Below, in pieces: positions 16,604 through 27,720 of a stretch of DNA of 64,000 nucleotides. This stretch comes from CAVUMR01 sp963742715 (lineage in GTDB: Bacteria > Actinomycetota > Actinomycetes > Mycobacteriales > Micromonosporaceae), in assembly GCA_963742715.1 (NCBI GenBank), contig CAVUMR010000003.1, forward strand, positions 1,455,353 through 1,519,352, written 5' to 3'. Within the stretch, counting starts at the first letter, position 1. Each line of letters opens with the position of its first letter. The position numbers were made by a program, and so were the translations under genes. The notes under the pieces were generated by a model. It did no database searches and was not told the origin of the DNA. It saw nothing but the letters and a program-made list of their open reading frames with translations.

Positions 16604-17824
16604 TCAGCCGCGGGTGTGCGAACCCAGCAGCTGTACGGTGCCGGTGCCCTCCACGATCTCGCCGGCCAGCCACGCCTTGACGTGGCGGGCGGCGAGGAAT
16701 GCCAGGGCGCGGTCCACATCAGTGGCCGAGACGATCGCGGCCATCCCGACGCCCATGTTGAACGTGCGCTCCATCTCTTCCTGGTCGATCCGACCCCTGG
16801 TCGCGACCAGGTCGAAGATCGGCTTCGGGCGCCAGGTGGAGCGGTCCACCACCGCGTCGAGGTGCGGCGGAAGTACCCGCACCAGGTTGCCCGGAATGCC
16901 ACCACCGGTGACGTGGGCGAACGCGTGTACCTCGCACTCCTTGGTGAGCGCCAGGCAGTCCTTGGCGTAGATCTTGGTCGGCGTCAGCAGCTCTTCGCCG
17001 AGCGTGCGCTGCCGGCCGAGATCCTCGACCACGGTGTCCAGCTTCATCCGGCCGGCGCCGAGCAGCACATGACGTACCAGCGAATATCCGTTGGAGTGCA
17101 GGCCGGACGAGCCGAGCGCGATCACCGCGTCGCCGACCTCGACCCGGTCCTCACCGAGTACGTCATCGGCCTCGACCACGCCGATCCCGGTACCGGCGAT
17201 GTCGTACTCGTCCGAGCGCAGCATGCCGGGGTGTTCGGCGACTTCACCGCCGAGCAGTGAGCAGCCGGCGTACCCGCAGCCGTCCGCGATACCGGCGACG
17301 ATCTCGACGATCCGCTCCGGCACCACCTCGCCACAGGCGACGTAGTCCTGCAGGAACAGCGGTTCCGCGCCACAGACCACCAGGTCGTCGACGACCATCG
17401 CGACCAGGTCGATCCCGACCGTGTCGTGGATGTTCATCTGCTGGGCGATGACGAGCTTGGTACCGACGCCATCGGTGGACGAGGCGAGCAGCGGCTTGCG
17501 GTACTTCTCGACGTCGAGCGTGAACAGCCCGGCGAAGCCCCCGATACCGCCGACAACCTCCGGCCGGTACGTCTTACGAACCTTGCTCTTCATCAGCTCA
17601 ACCGCCCGCTCACCAGCCTCGATGCTCACCCCGGCGGCGGCGTAGCTAGCCCCGCGCTTGCGCGACCGGCCCGCGCCGCCACTCCATGGAACGGTCCTCG
17701 GTGCCAGATCGACGGGTGCCGGCTCGGCCGGCGCCGGATCGGCTGGCGCCGGATCGGCTGGCGTCGAGTTCGCGGGCGTCGGTGGTACAGGCGTCGAGTT
17801 TGCAGGCTCGGTCACCTGAGTCAC
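16604..17824 (-). CDS. purM: Phosphoribosylformylglycinamidine cyclo-ligase (AIR synthetase)
   Basis: A 406-residue enzyme that converts FGAM to AIR in de novo purine synthesis. The catalytic domain begins near residue 58 (GASYAAAGVSIEAGE) and contains the family motif STDGVGTKL and a later GGGIPGNLVRVLP. The first 55 residues are a low-complexity Pro/Ala/Asp/Ser/Thr extension with ADPAP-like repeats, absent from typical 345-residue PurM. The GTG at 17824 has a clear GGGGAG upstream, so the extension is likely translated. It lies 42 bases downstream of purF on the same strand. Confidence 0.95.
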   Translation of the reverse strand: MTQVTEPANSTPVPPTPANSTPADPAPADPAPAEPAPVDLAPRTVPWSGGAGRSRKRGASYAAAGVSIEAGERAVELMKSKVRKTYRPEVVGGIGGFAGLFTLDVEKYRKPLLASSTDGVGTKLVIAQQMNIHDTVGIDLVAMVVDDLVVCGAEPLFLQDYVACGEVVPERIVEIVAGIADGCGYAGCSLLGGEVAEHPGMLRSDEYDIAGTGIGVVEADDVLGEDRVEVGDAVIALGSSGLHSNGYSLVRHVLLGAGRMKLDTVVEDLGRQRTLGEELLTPTKIYAKDCLALTKECEVHAFAHVTGGGIPGNLVRVLPPHLDAVVDRSTWRPKPIFDLVATRGRIDQEEMERTFNMGVGMAAIVSATDVDRALAFLAARHVKAWLAGEIVEGTGTVQLLGSHTRG

Positions 17825-17866
17825 GCCAATCTCCCCTCACGGGCTGCCACAACGAAGCCCACCTGG

Positions 17867-19564
17867 TCACGGATGACGCGGCGCGCCTTTGCCGGAGGTA
17901 CCGGCGGCTACTCGCAGTACATCATCCTGTGCGGAACGGTCCTCCGGCTGATCGGCGATGCCGCTGCCGGCTCCGGCTCCGTTGCCAGATGCATCCTGTA
18001 CACGCTCGACTGGTGTGTCGCGTTCGACTCCGATGGCGTCGCGTACACCAGTAGTGGTCTGCCGGCGGGGTCCTGGCTCGGCGTGGTGCGTATCCCGGTC
18101 GGTGCCGTTGGCACCGCGCCGACCGAGCCCCTCCAGCACATGCTTCCCGATGAGCTCGTCGGCGGGAAGTGCGATCGGGTACCTGCCGTCGAAGCACGCC
18201 GAGCAGAGTCGGGTGCTCGGCTGCTCGGTGGCGGCGATCAGACCGTCCAGCGAAACGTACCCGAGCGAGTCGGCGCCGATCGAGCGGCGGATCCCGTCGG
18301 TGTCGAGGCCACCGGCGATCAACTCGGCCCGGCTGGCGAAGTCGATCCCGTAGAAGCACGGCCACTTCACCGGTGGCGAGGAGATCCGTACGTGCACCTC
18401 GACCGCGCCGGACTCGCGGAGCATGCGTACCAGTGCGCGCTGCGTGTTGCCGCGCACGATCGAGTCGTCCACGACCACGATCCGCTTGCCCCGGATGTGT
18501 TCCCGCAGCGGATTGAGCTTGAGCCTGATGCCGAGCTGCCGGATCGTCTGCGACGGCTGGATGAAGGTACGCCCGACATAGGAGTTCTTCACCAGGCCGG
18601 CGCTGTACGGGATGCCCGACTCCTCGGCGTAGCCGATCGCCGCGGGAGTACCGGACTCCGGCACCGGGATCACCATGTCGGCGTCGACCGGGTGCTCGCG
18701 GGCGAGCTTGCGCCCGACTCCGACCCGGGTGGCATACACGTTCCGGCCGCCCATCGTGGTGTCCGGGCGGGCCAGGTACACGTACTCGAACAGGCAGCCC
18801 TTCGGCTCCGGGTTGGCGAACCGGGAGCTGCGCAGCCCGTCCTCGTCGATCGCGAGCAGCTCGCCCGGCTCGACCTCGCGCACGAACGACGCGCCCACGA
18901 TGTCCAGCGCGGCGGTTTCACTCGCCACCACCCAGCCGCGCTCCAGCCGGCCGAGCACCAGCGGGCGCACCCCGTGCGCGTCGCGCGCGGCGTACAGCGT
19001 GTTCTCGTTCATGAACACGAAGCTGAACGCGCCGCGCAGCACCGGCAGCACCTCGAGCGCGGCGGCCTCGGTGGACAGGTCGGGCCGGGCGGCCAGCAGG
19101 GCGGTGACCAGGGTGGTGTCGTTCGTCGATCCGTCCGCACCGAGGTCGGGCACCTGCCGGGCGAGCTCGGCGGTATTGACCAGGTTGCCGTTGTGGGCCA
19201 ACGCGATGGTCGCGCCGGCGGTTGTCGAGCGCAGCGTCGGCTGTGCGTTTTCCCAGGTGGACGCACCGGTGGTGGAGTAGCGGGTGTGCCCGATCGCGAT
19301 GTGGCCGCGCAGGCTGGCCAGCGTCGGCTCGTCGAAGACCTGCGCCACCAGGCCGAGGTCCTTGTACACGACGACGCCCGAGCCGTCGCTGACCGCGATG
19401 CCGGCCGCTTCCTGCCCCCGGTGCTGCAGCGCGTACAGGCCGAAGTAGGTCAACTTGGCGACCTCTTCACCCTGCGCCCAGGCACCGAAGACGCCGCAGG
19501 CGTCCTGGGGGCCCGGGTGGTGCGGATCGAGGTCGTTGGTCAGTCGCCCGTCACCTCGGGGCAC
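17867..19564 (-). CDS. purF: Amidophosphoribosyltransferase
   Basis: A 565-residue enzyme for the committed step of purine synthesis, PRPP to phosphoribosylamine. A short propeptide precedes the N-terminal nucleophile Cys23 (DACGVFGAW). The glutaminase domain has ALQHRGQEAAG, and the PRPP-binding motif is VVVDDSIVRGNT. The last 75-80 residues, after LIGKHVLEGLG, form a poorly structured tail of no known function that makes the protein longer than the usual 500-530. GTG at 19564 with GGAGGAG upstream decides the start. It is followed by purM. Confidence 0.95.
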   Translation of the reverse strand: MPRGDGRLTNDLDPHHPGPQDACGVFGAWAQGEEVAKLTYFGLYALQHRGQEAAGIAVSDGSGVVVYKDLGLVAQVFDEPTLASLRGHIAIGHTRYSTTGASTWENAQPTLRSTTAGATIALAHNGNLVNTAELARQVPDLGADGSTNDTTLVTALLAARPDLSTEAAALEVLPVLRGAFSFVFMNENTLYAARDAHGVRPLVLGRLERGWVVASETAALDIVGASFVREVEPGELLAIDEDGLRSSRFANPEPKGCLFEYVYLARPDTTMGGRNVYATRVGVGRKLAREHPVDADMVIPVPESGTPAAIGYAEESGIPYSAGLVKNSYVGRTFIQPSQTIRQLGIRLKLNPLREHIRGKRIVVVDDSIVRGNTQRALVRMLRESGAVEVHVRISSPPVKWPCFYGIDFASRAELIAGGLDTDGIRRSIGADSLGYVSLDGLIAATEQPSTRLCSACFDGRYPIALPADELIGKHVLEGLGRRGANGTDRDTHHAEPGPRRQTTTGVRDAIGVERDTPVERVQDASGNGAGAGSGIADQPEDRSAQDDVLRVAAGTSGKGAPRHP

Positions 19565-19668
19565 TACCGCTCCTCCGTGAAGCTGTGGGAAATGCCGGGG
19601 AAATCGGTTGCAACAGTGTACGTGAAATGCGGTGAATTCACAGAGAGCAACTCTCTCGACGCTTACCG

Positions 19669-20085
19669 TTATCTAGTATCCGGATTGTCCGGTTCGTGTG
19701 AAATGCCTGACGCCAGCGGCAGGTACCCGGACAGGTCGGCACGGATGCCGCTCGCCCGTACCCGACCGCCGCTGACCGCGTCCGCCCAGGTCAGCCGGCC
19801 GGTTGCCAGCCGTACCCAGGTCAACGGATCGGTCTCCACCACGTTGGGCGGCGTACCGCGGGTGTGCCGCGGACCCTCGCCACATTGGATCGCGCCGTAC
19901 GGCGGGATCCGCACCTCGATGCTGCGCCCCGGAACCGTCGCGGCCAGCTCGGCGAGCAACGCGCGGGTGGCGTCCCGCAGCGCGTCACCGGCCGGCTCGG
20001 TCCCGGCGTCCAGGGCCGCCACCACGGCTTTCACCACCGGTCGCTGGTCCACGGAAGATACCGGGACACTGCTGCGGCGGGGCAC
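19669..20085 (-). CDS. Sterol carrier (SCP2-like) family protein
   Basis: A 138-residue protein with an SCP2-like fold. It has the conserved segment VEVRIPPYGAIQCGEGPRH-type sequence (here EVRIPPYGAIQC), then PPNVVETDPLTWVRLATGRL and a final ASGIRADLSGYLP. Such small SCP2 proteins commonly sit just upstream of purF in actinobacteria and their role is unknown. It starts at GTG 20085 and ends 104 bases before purF. That gap is unusually AT-rich and probably holds the purF promoter and leader. Confidence 0.8.
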   Translation of the reverse strand: MPRRSSVPVSSVDQRPVVKAVVAALDAGTEPAGDALRDATRALLAELAATVPGRSIEVRIPPYGAIQCGEGPRHTRGTPPNVVETDPLTWVRLATGRLTWADAVSGGRVRASGIRADLSGYLPLASGISHEPDNPDTR

Positions 20086-20336
20086 GACTCGACGATACCG
20101 GCCGGCACCGACAACCGCCCCGCCGCCGCCACCGAGCGCGGCGCGAAAGTCGCCCGTACAGGCACTCCGACCGGCCGCGTCAGCGCCTCCGACGTGCCCG
20201 AATGGCCTACCGACGCACTCGTGCCCGGTACACCCGCCTGGTCTGAAGGCCCCCGGGTCGCGGCTTTGCGCCCCGGCAGGGCATAGTTGCCGATGGCGTG
20301 TGTACGCCGCTTGGTGAACACCGGGAGGCGGTGGAC

Positions 20337-22163
20337 GTGGCCGTGCGACGGCGGGCTTTGCTCGCCTATGTCCTCACTGCGGGCGTGGTGGCAGCCGGGA
20401 CGGTCGGACTGTACGCGACACCAGCGTCGGCCGATCCGTTCACGGACCTGGCAGTACAGGTGGCACCGAGCAACATCGATCTCACCGTGGGCGGCCAGGC
20501 CGCGACGCTGGTCGTCAGCGTCGGCGCCTCCGGCTCGGTGGACGGCGTGCAGGTGGGTATCCGGATACCGCTCGGCGGCGCGGGAGTGGGCATAGCGAGC
20601 GCTCCGAACGGATGTACCAGCGCCGGGCAGACCGCGCTGGTGTGCAACATCGGTCACCTCGAGGCAGGCCAGGTACAGCAGCTCAATGTCGGAATCGGCG
20701 CACCCGCGCAGAGCAACCTGCAGGCCGGCGAGCGCAAGTCCGACAACGGTCAGGTCCAGGTCGACGGTCAGGGCGCGGACCCGAACCGCGGCAACAACCA
20801 GGCCGAGTTCACCGTGAACCTGACCGGCAACGCGCAGTCGGTCGGCGCGATCTCCGGCACCGTGATCGACGGCAAGTCCAACAAGCCGCTCGGCAACGCG
20901 ACCGTCACCATCAAGGACGCCGCCGGCCACCAGGCCAACACAGGTACCGACGGCCAGGGCAACTTCTCCTACGCGCCACCGGCGAACAACCCGATCTCGC
21001 CCGGCCAGATCACGATCATCGCGGCCAAGGTCGGGTACACGTCCAGTCAGACAGTCAAGGAAGGCCAGTCCGGTCAACCGGTCAGCGGTATCCGGCTGGC
21101 CATCGCGCCGAAGGCGGCCAGCGCGTCGGCGAACCCGTCGGCCAGCGCCGGCGAGTCCGAGCCGGGCCTCGCGCTGCCCAGCGAAAACGGCAGCAGCTCC
21201 GACAGCGGTCTCGGCCTGGGCGCCTGGCTGCTGATCATCCTCGGCATCCTGCTCGTTGGCGGCGGCATCGCGGCGATCGTGCTGCTCACCCGCAACAAGC
21301 GGGACGACGCGGAGGACGACGAGGGCGCCGGGCTGCTGCCCGGTCAGCCGGCGTACGGGGCACCCGGCTACGGCGGTCCGAACGACCAGACCGCGATGTA
21401 CAACCGGGTGGGCGCCGCCGCGCCGACCACGGCGTACGGTGCGCCGCCGGACGAGTTCGACCACTACGACGGGTACAGCACCAGCGGGTACGGCAGCGGC
21501 AGCGGCTACCGCGAGCAGCCGACCCAGATGTACGGCCAGGAGCCGGCCACCCAGAACTACGGCGCTCCCACGCAGAACTACGGCGCCCCGACGCAGAACT
21601 ACGGGCAGCCGCCGTACGGCGCGCCGAGCCAGAACTACGGCCGGCCCCCGCAGTCGGGCCCGCCCGCGCAGGACCATCGCCAGCCCACCCAGACGTTCAG
21701 TCGGGAGCAGCCCACGCAGTACGGCGGCGCACCCACTTCGGGCAGCGGCTACGGCGCACCCACCTCGGGCAGTGGCTATGGTGCGCCCACCTCGGGCAGC
21801 GGGTACGGCAACGCGCCCACCTCCGGCGGGTACGGCGGGCCGGGCCCGAACCAGGGCTACGGCGCGACCCCGACCTCCGGCCCCGGGTACGGCGCACCCA
21901 CCTCGGGCAGCGGGTACGGCGGTACGCCCGGGTACGGCGGTACGCCGACCTCGGGCAGCGGGTACGGCGGCGCGCCGACGTCCGGCAGCGGCTACGACCC
22001 GGGCGCCCGCCCGGCGCCGCGGCACGGAGCAGGTCCCGGACCCGCGGCGGGAGGCGGGTACGACCAGCCGACCCGGGCCTGGCAGCCGGGCACCGAGCAG
22101 CCGCCACCGGACGAGCGCAACCGCCGGCAGGACCGCGGACCGCTCGACTGGCTGGACGGCTGA
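20337..22163 (+). CDS. Membrane-anchored surface protein with carboxypeptidase-regulatory-like domain and long disordered tail
   Basis: A 608-residue protein of unknown role. It has a signal peptide (cleavage likely after PASADP, about residue 33) and an extracytoplasmic beta domain with two Cys. A carboxypeptidase-regulatory-like Ig fold follows near 170-255 (ISGTVIDGKSNKPLGNATV), then a Ser/Ala linker and one transmembrane helix (about 291-318). The cytoplasmic tail of about 285 residues is rich in Gly, Tyr, Pro, Gln and Thr, with recurring GAPTSGSGY and TQNYGAP units. GTG at 20337 follows GGGAGG with ideal spacing. Confidence 0.82.
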   Translation: MAVRRRALLAYVLTAGVVAAGTVGLYATPASADPFTDLAVQVAPSNIDLTVGGQAATLVVSVGASGSVDGVQVGIRIPLGGAGVGIASAPNGCTSAGQTALVCNIGHLEAGQVQQLNVGIGAPAQSNLQAGERKSDNGQVQVDGQGADPNRGNNQAEFTVNLTGNAQSVGAISGTVIDGKSNKPLGNATVTIKDAAGHQANTGTDGQGNFSYAPPANNPISPGQITIIAAKVGYTSSQTVKEGQSGQPVSGIRLAIAPKAASASANPSASAGESEPGLALPSENGSSSDSGLGLGAWLLIILGILLVGGGIAAIVLLTRNKRDDAEDDEGAGLLPGQPAYGAPGYGGPNDQTAMYNRVGAAAPTTAYGAPPDEFDHYDGYSTSGYGSGSGYREQPTQMYGQEPATQNYGAPTQNYGAPTQNYGQPPYGAPSQNYGRPPQSGPPAQDHRQPTQTFSREQPTQYGGAPTSGSGYGAPTSGSGYGAPTSGSGYGNAPTSGGYGGPGPNQGYGATPTSGPGYGAPTSGSGYGGTPGYGGTPTSGSGYGGAPTSGSGYDPGARPAPRHGAGPGPAAGGGYDQPTRAWQPGTEQPPPDERNRRQDRGPLDWLDG

Positions 22164-22240
22164 CCCTCGCGCTGGGCGCTGTTCCCGCGCGCCCGGGCGT
22201 CGAGGGCGGCGCTACGAGCCGCGGATGAAGGGCGCCCGCG

Positions 22241-22996
22241 CTAGCCGCGGGTGAAGCCGGCGCCGCGCAACGTCGGCACGGCCGTACTGGCGTCCCGCTC
22301 GACCGCGATCGCCACGTCGGCGGCGAAGCCGCCGGTCACCAGCTCGCGGCCGGACACGCTGCCGACGACCGCAGCCGGTACATCGGGCACCCCGCCGTAC
22401 GCGGCAAGCGCGGTGGCCGCCTCGACGGACAGCCCGCCGGTACAGTCCGACAGCTCGTCCAGGATCGCCGCGGCACCGAGCAGGTCCTCCACCGCTGGTC
22501 GTAGCGTGCCGTCCGGCCAGCGTTCACCCGCCGCGACGACGCCGATCGGCCGCTCCTGCGTGCCGTACCCCCGACTCCGCAGCCAGCCCCCGACGGCGGC
22601 CGCGTTGCGCAGGCTGCCGGCGACCACGACGCGCCCGGTGGAACTCGCGGCGGTGCAGATGGTCGATCCGTTCGGCGAGGGCAGGACCAGATCGTCCACC
22701 ACCGGCGCGGCGGCCAGGGCTGCCGGCGACAGCGACCACGGCCGCTCGACGGTCGTCGCCCTCCGGCCGACCGCGACCTCGGCGCCGATCCGCTCGGCGA
22801 ACTCCGCGGCCTGATCGCTCCACGGAAACGGGTGCACCCGCATGCCGCGATCCACCGCGACGGTCACCGACGTGGTGAACGACAGGACGTCCACCACGAC
22901 CAGGACCTCGCACACCCGCGCCAGTTCGGCCGCGCCCGCGAGCCCCCAGTCGAACCGGACCCCCGAGCCGGGCTGAGCGAAGACCGACGCGGTCAT
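22241..22996 (-). CDS. comB: 2-phosphosulfolactate phosphatase family protein (ComB-like)
   Basis: A 251-residue protein of the ComB family. Members remove phosphate from 2-phosphosulfolactate in coenzyme M synthesis in methanogens, but bacterial homologues have unknown substrates. Family motifs VVVDVLSFTTSVTVAVDRG and LVLPSPNGSTICTA are visible, the latter with the likely catalytic Asn-Gly-Ser region. It starts 13 bases after the purL stop on the same strand, so it is probably the last cistron of the purSQL operon. Confidence 0.85.
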   Translation of the reverse strand: MTASVFAQPGSGVRFDWGLAGAAELARVCEVLVVVDVLSFTTSVTVAVDRGMRVHPFPWSDQAAEFAERIGAEVAVGRRATTVERPWSLSPAALAAAPVVDDLVLPSPNGSTICTAASSTGRVVVAGSLRNAAAVGGWLRSRGYGTQERPIGVVAAGERWPDGTLRPAVEDLLGAAAILDELSDCTGGLSVEAATALAAYGGVPDVPAAVVGSVSGRELVTGGFAADVAIAVERDASTAVPTLRGAGFTRG

Positions 22997-23009
22997 GCCC
23001 GGCCCGGAC

Positions 23010-25474
<2,465 letters not shown>

Positions 25475-25478
<4 letters not shown>

Positions 25479-26212
25479 CGGGCCACCGCCGGCTCCGGCT
25501 CGGCCGGTCGCGCGCAACCGGGCGTCGCGGCCTTCGTCGCGGTGCCGAGGTGGGCGAGTACGGAGGTGAACAGTCCGAGCCCGTCGGTGGACGGGCCGGT
25601 GAGCGCCTCCACGGCGTGCTCGGGATGCGGCATCAGCCCCACCACGGTGCCGGACTCGTTGCGGATGCCGGCGATGTCGCGCTGCGAGCCATTCGGGTTG
25701 CCGCCGACGTACCGGAAGACCACCCGGCCCTCCGCCTCCAGCGCGTCGAGCGTACGGGCGTCCGCCACGTAGCAGCCCTCGCCGTTCTTCACCGGTACCA
25801 CGAGCTCCTGGCCGGCGGTGAAGGTGCTGGTCCAGGCGGTGTCGGCGTTCTCCACCCGGAGCCGCTGGTCGTTGTTGCGGAAATGCAGGTGGGCGTTGCG
25901 GGTGAGCGCACCGGGCAACAGGTGCGCCTCGCACAGGATCTGGAAGCCGTTGCAGATGCCCAGTACCGGAAGACCGCCGGCCACACCGTCCACAATGGAC
26001 GTCATCACCGCGGAGAACCGGGCGATGGCACCGCAGCGCAGGTAGTCGCCGTACGAGAAGCCGCCGGGCAGGATCACACCATCGACGCCGTGCAGGTCCG
26101 CGTCGTTGTGCCAGAGCCCCACCGGCTCGGCGCCCGCGAGTCGTACCGCCCGCAGCGCGTCCCGGTCGTCCAGCGAACCGGGGAACGTCACCACGCCGAT
26201 CCGCGCGGTCAC
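25475..26212 (-). CDS. purQ: Phosphoribosylformylglycinamidine synthase subunit PurQ
   Basis: A 245-residue class I glutamine amidotransferase that supplies ammonia to PurL. The nucleophile is in VLGICNGFQILCEA, and the catalytic His-x-Glu is in MPHPEHAVE near the C-terminus. The oxyanion-loop GGFSYGDYLR is typical of PurQ. It starts with GTG at 26212, overlapping the purS stop by four bases, and ends overlapping the purL ATG, so all three subunits are translationally coupled. Confidence 0.97.
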
Positions 26213-26553
26213 GTCGAGCCTTCGCCGGTGGGCTGCGGCTCCGGGATACCGGCCGGGCCGGCGCCCGCCGCGGCACCCGTGGTCGGTCCGGATTCCGAAC
26301 CGTCCGCGGAATCATCGGCGCCGTCCAGCCGTACGGTGAAATCTTCGATTACCGGGTTGGCGAGCAGCTTGTCCGCGATCTGCCGGGCCAGGTCCAGATC
26401 CGGGGCGCCGGCGAACTCGATCTCTATGCGTTTGCCGATCCGCACGGACGACACATCGCCCACGCCGAGCCGGGGTAGCGCGTTGGCCACCGCCTCACCC
26501 TGCGGATCGAGAATTTCTGGTTTGAGCATGACGTCGACGACGACACGGGCCAC
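26209..26553 (-). CDS. purS: Phosphoribosylformylglycinamidine synthase subunit PurS
   Basis: A 114-residue small subunit that bridges PurQ and PurL. The first 80 residues are canonical: VVDVMLKPEILDPQGEAVAN, a segment with RLGVGDVSSVRIGKRIE, then ADKLLANPVIEDF. A further 33 residues, rich in Gly, Ala, Asp and Pro, extend beyond the usual 80-residue end. GTG at 26553 with AGGGAG upstream is the likely start; it is the first gene of the purSQL transcript. Confidence 0.93.
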   Translation of the reverse strand: MARVVVDVMLKPEILDPQGEAVANALPRLGVGDVSSVRIGKRIEIEFAGAPDLDLARQIADKLLANPVIEDFTVRLDGADDSADGSESGPTTGAAAGAGPAGIPEPQPTGEGST

Positions 26554-26782
26554 CCGATGCTCCCTGCTCGTGCTGGTCAGTTCGACAGGCGCAGCACAGC
26601 GTACCCGCCTGCCGGCCTGCTCGATTCGGCTGGTCACGAGCCCGGTAAAGCCCGACGTCGACGCCCCGGCGGTCACCGTCGGGGCTTCGACAGATTGCCA
26701 TGGAGTCGGACATACGACCGGTCCCGGGTCTGTGATCGGGTACAACTACGGTGACACACCGTATCCGAAATGGGGGGACGGA
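26554..26782. other. Leader region between divergent purS and the broken secreted-protein gene
   Basis: No gene is supported here. It should hold the purS promoter on the minus strand. On the plus strand, GTACAACTACGGTG near 26739 is a possible -10 region for the following broken gene. No riboswitch fold was recognised. Confidence 0.4.
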
Positions 26783-27118
26783 ATGGCGATACCCGCCCGA
26801 ATCGCGGGCGGCGTTGCCGCCGTCACCGCGGCGCTGGGCTGTGGCCGGCGGCGGCACCCGCGGCGACCGGACCGATGATCACGTATGTCCGAAGTGGGCC
26901 CATCTACACCAGCAACGGCTCGACCGAGGTGAAACAGACCCCAAAGAGTGCACAAGGGTTCGCAGCCGGACGTGCGGAGGTTCTGACCAGCCATACCGGC
27001 CCTGTGGACACGACTGTGGACAGCCCTGTGGAGGTCCGGTGTCTACCGGGCCCGGAACTGTGGACAACCTGTGGATCGGCCGCCGCTGGGCGGTGGCCAC
27101 GGTCAACCGCCGCGGTCC
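26783..27118 (+). pseudogene. Frameshifted secreted SH3-like protein gene (proposed)
   Basis: An ATG after a G-rich site begins MAIPARIAGGVAAVTAALG, a good signal peptide core, but the frame then runs into CGRRRHPRRPDR and stops at 26878. One frame over, the sequence continues as LWPAAAPAATGPMITYVRSG and then YTSNGSTEVKQTPKSAQGF, which looks like a signal peptidase site and a secreted SH3-like domain. Near 27065 a third frame reads LWIGRRWAVATVN, like the final strand of an SH3 domain. This is best explained by two frameshifts, real or from sequencing. The assignment is my inference. Confidence 0.4.
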
Positions 27119-27133
27119 GGGTGCGGTGGCGCC

Positions 27134-27172
27134 GCAGGGCCCCCGCGCAGGTTCGCGCGCGGGGGCCTCTGC
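27134..27172 (-). terminator. Terminator of the small secreted protein gene
   Basis: GCAGGGCCCCCGCGC pairs with GCGCGGGGGCCTCTGC (one bulged base) around a short loop, directly 3' of the stop at 27176. It could also end transcription arriving from the plus strand. Confidence 0.65.
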
Positions 27173-27175
27173 GCC

Positions 27176-27565
27176 TCAGCTCACGCTGTGCGCGGCCAGC
27201 CCGTTGTAGCAGTCGGGGATGACCAACGACCCGGAGACGTCGAGCGCGTCGAGGCGGGACCAGCCGTAGACGCCGGTGGTCCTGTCCAGGAGGTAGAACC
27301 AGAGGGCGTCGTTGGTGTTCAGGACGGCACAGTGGACGTCGATCCCGTGGCTCGGATAGCCGAGTCCGCGGCTGCCGCAGTCGGTGTACGGACCCGCGTG
27401 GATCCTGGTCCCGGTCAGGAAGTGGATGCCGCCATCGTGGTAGATGTCAGGGTGGGTGCTCCAACCCGCGCAGTGGGAAGCTGCCGCGGCCGGGCTACCG
27501 GACACGAGCAGGCCGCCCAGGGCAAGGGCCAGCGCCCCCGCCAGGGCAAGAAGCCGAGATCGCAT
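27176..27565 (-). CDS. Small secreted SH3-like protein
   Basis: 129 residues: a signal peptide (first 29 residues, ending PAAAASH) and a mature domain of about 100 residues with four cysteines. The mature domain reads like a bacterial SH3-type module, with TRIHAGPYTDCGSRG, ALWFYLLD and TGVYGWSRLDALDV. GGAAGGAA precedes the ATG. It is divergent from the SARP regulator gene, with about 155 bases between them that may hold promoters for both. The broken gene at 26783 may be a relative. Extracellular role unknown. Confidence 0.75.
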   Translation of the reverse strand: MRSRLLALAGALALALGGLLVSGSPAAAASHCAGWSTHPDIYHDGGIHFLTGTRIHAGPYTDCGSRGLGYPSHGIDVHCAVLNTNDALWFYLLDRTTGVYGWSRLDALDVSGSLVIPDCYNGLAAHSVS

Positions 27566-27720
27566 TGACTGAGTTCCTTCCGTCGGGTTCAGTCCGCCGC
27601 GGTACCGGGCATCCCGCGGTGACTATCGTGCGAAGCGCCCTGCGCGAAGATGTCGCTCGTTCCGGTCGCGCCGGTACGAGCCCGAGCCTGGCGACGACGT
27701 ATGGGAAAAAACTTGGCGGG

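Noticed and set aside
19565..19668. Riboswitch ahead of purF
   Set aside because: The leader is AT-rich and has a small GAGAGCAACTCTC hairpin, but no purine or PRPP aptamer pattern could be recognised by eye.
25479..26315. Upstream in-frame extension of purL
   Set aside because: It would overlap purQ completely. The four-base overlap at 25475-25478 and the family N-terminus support the ATG at 25478.
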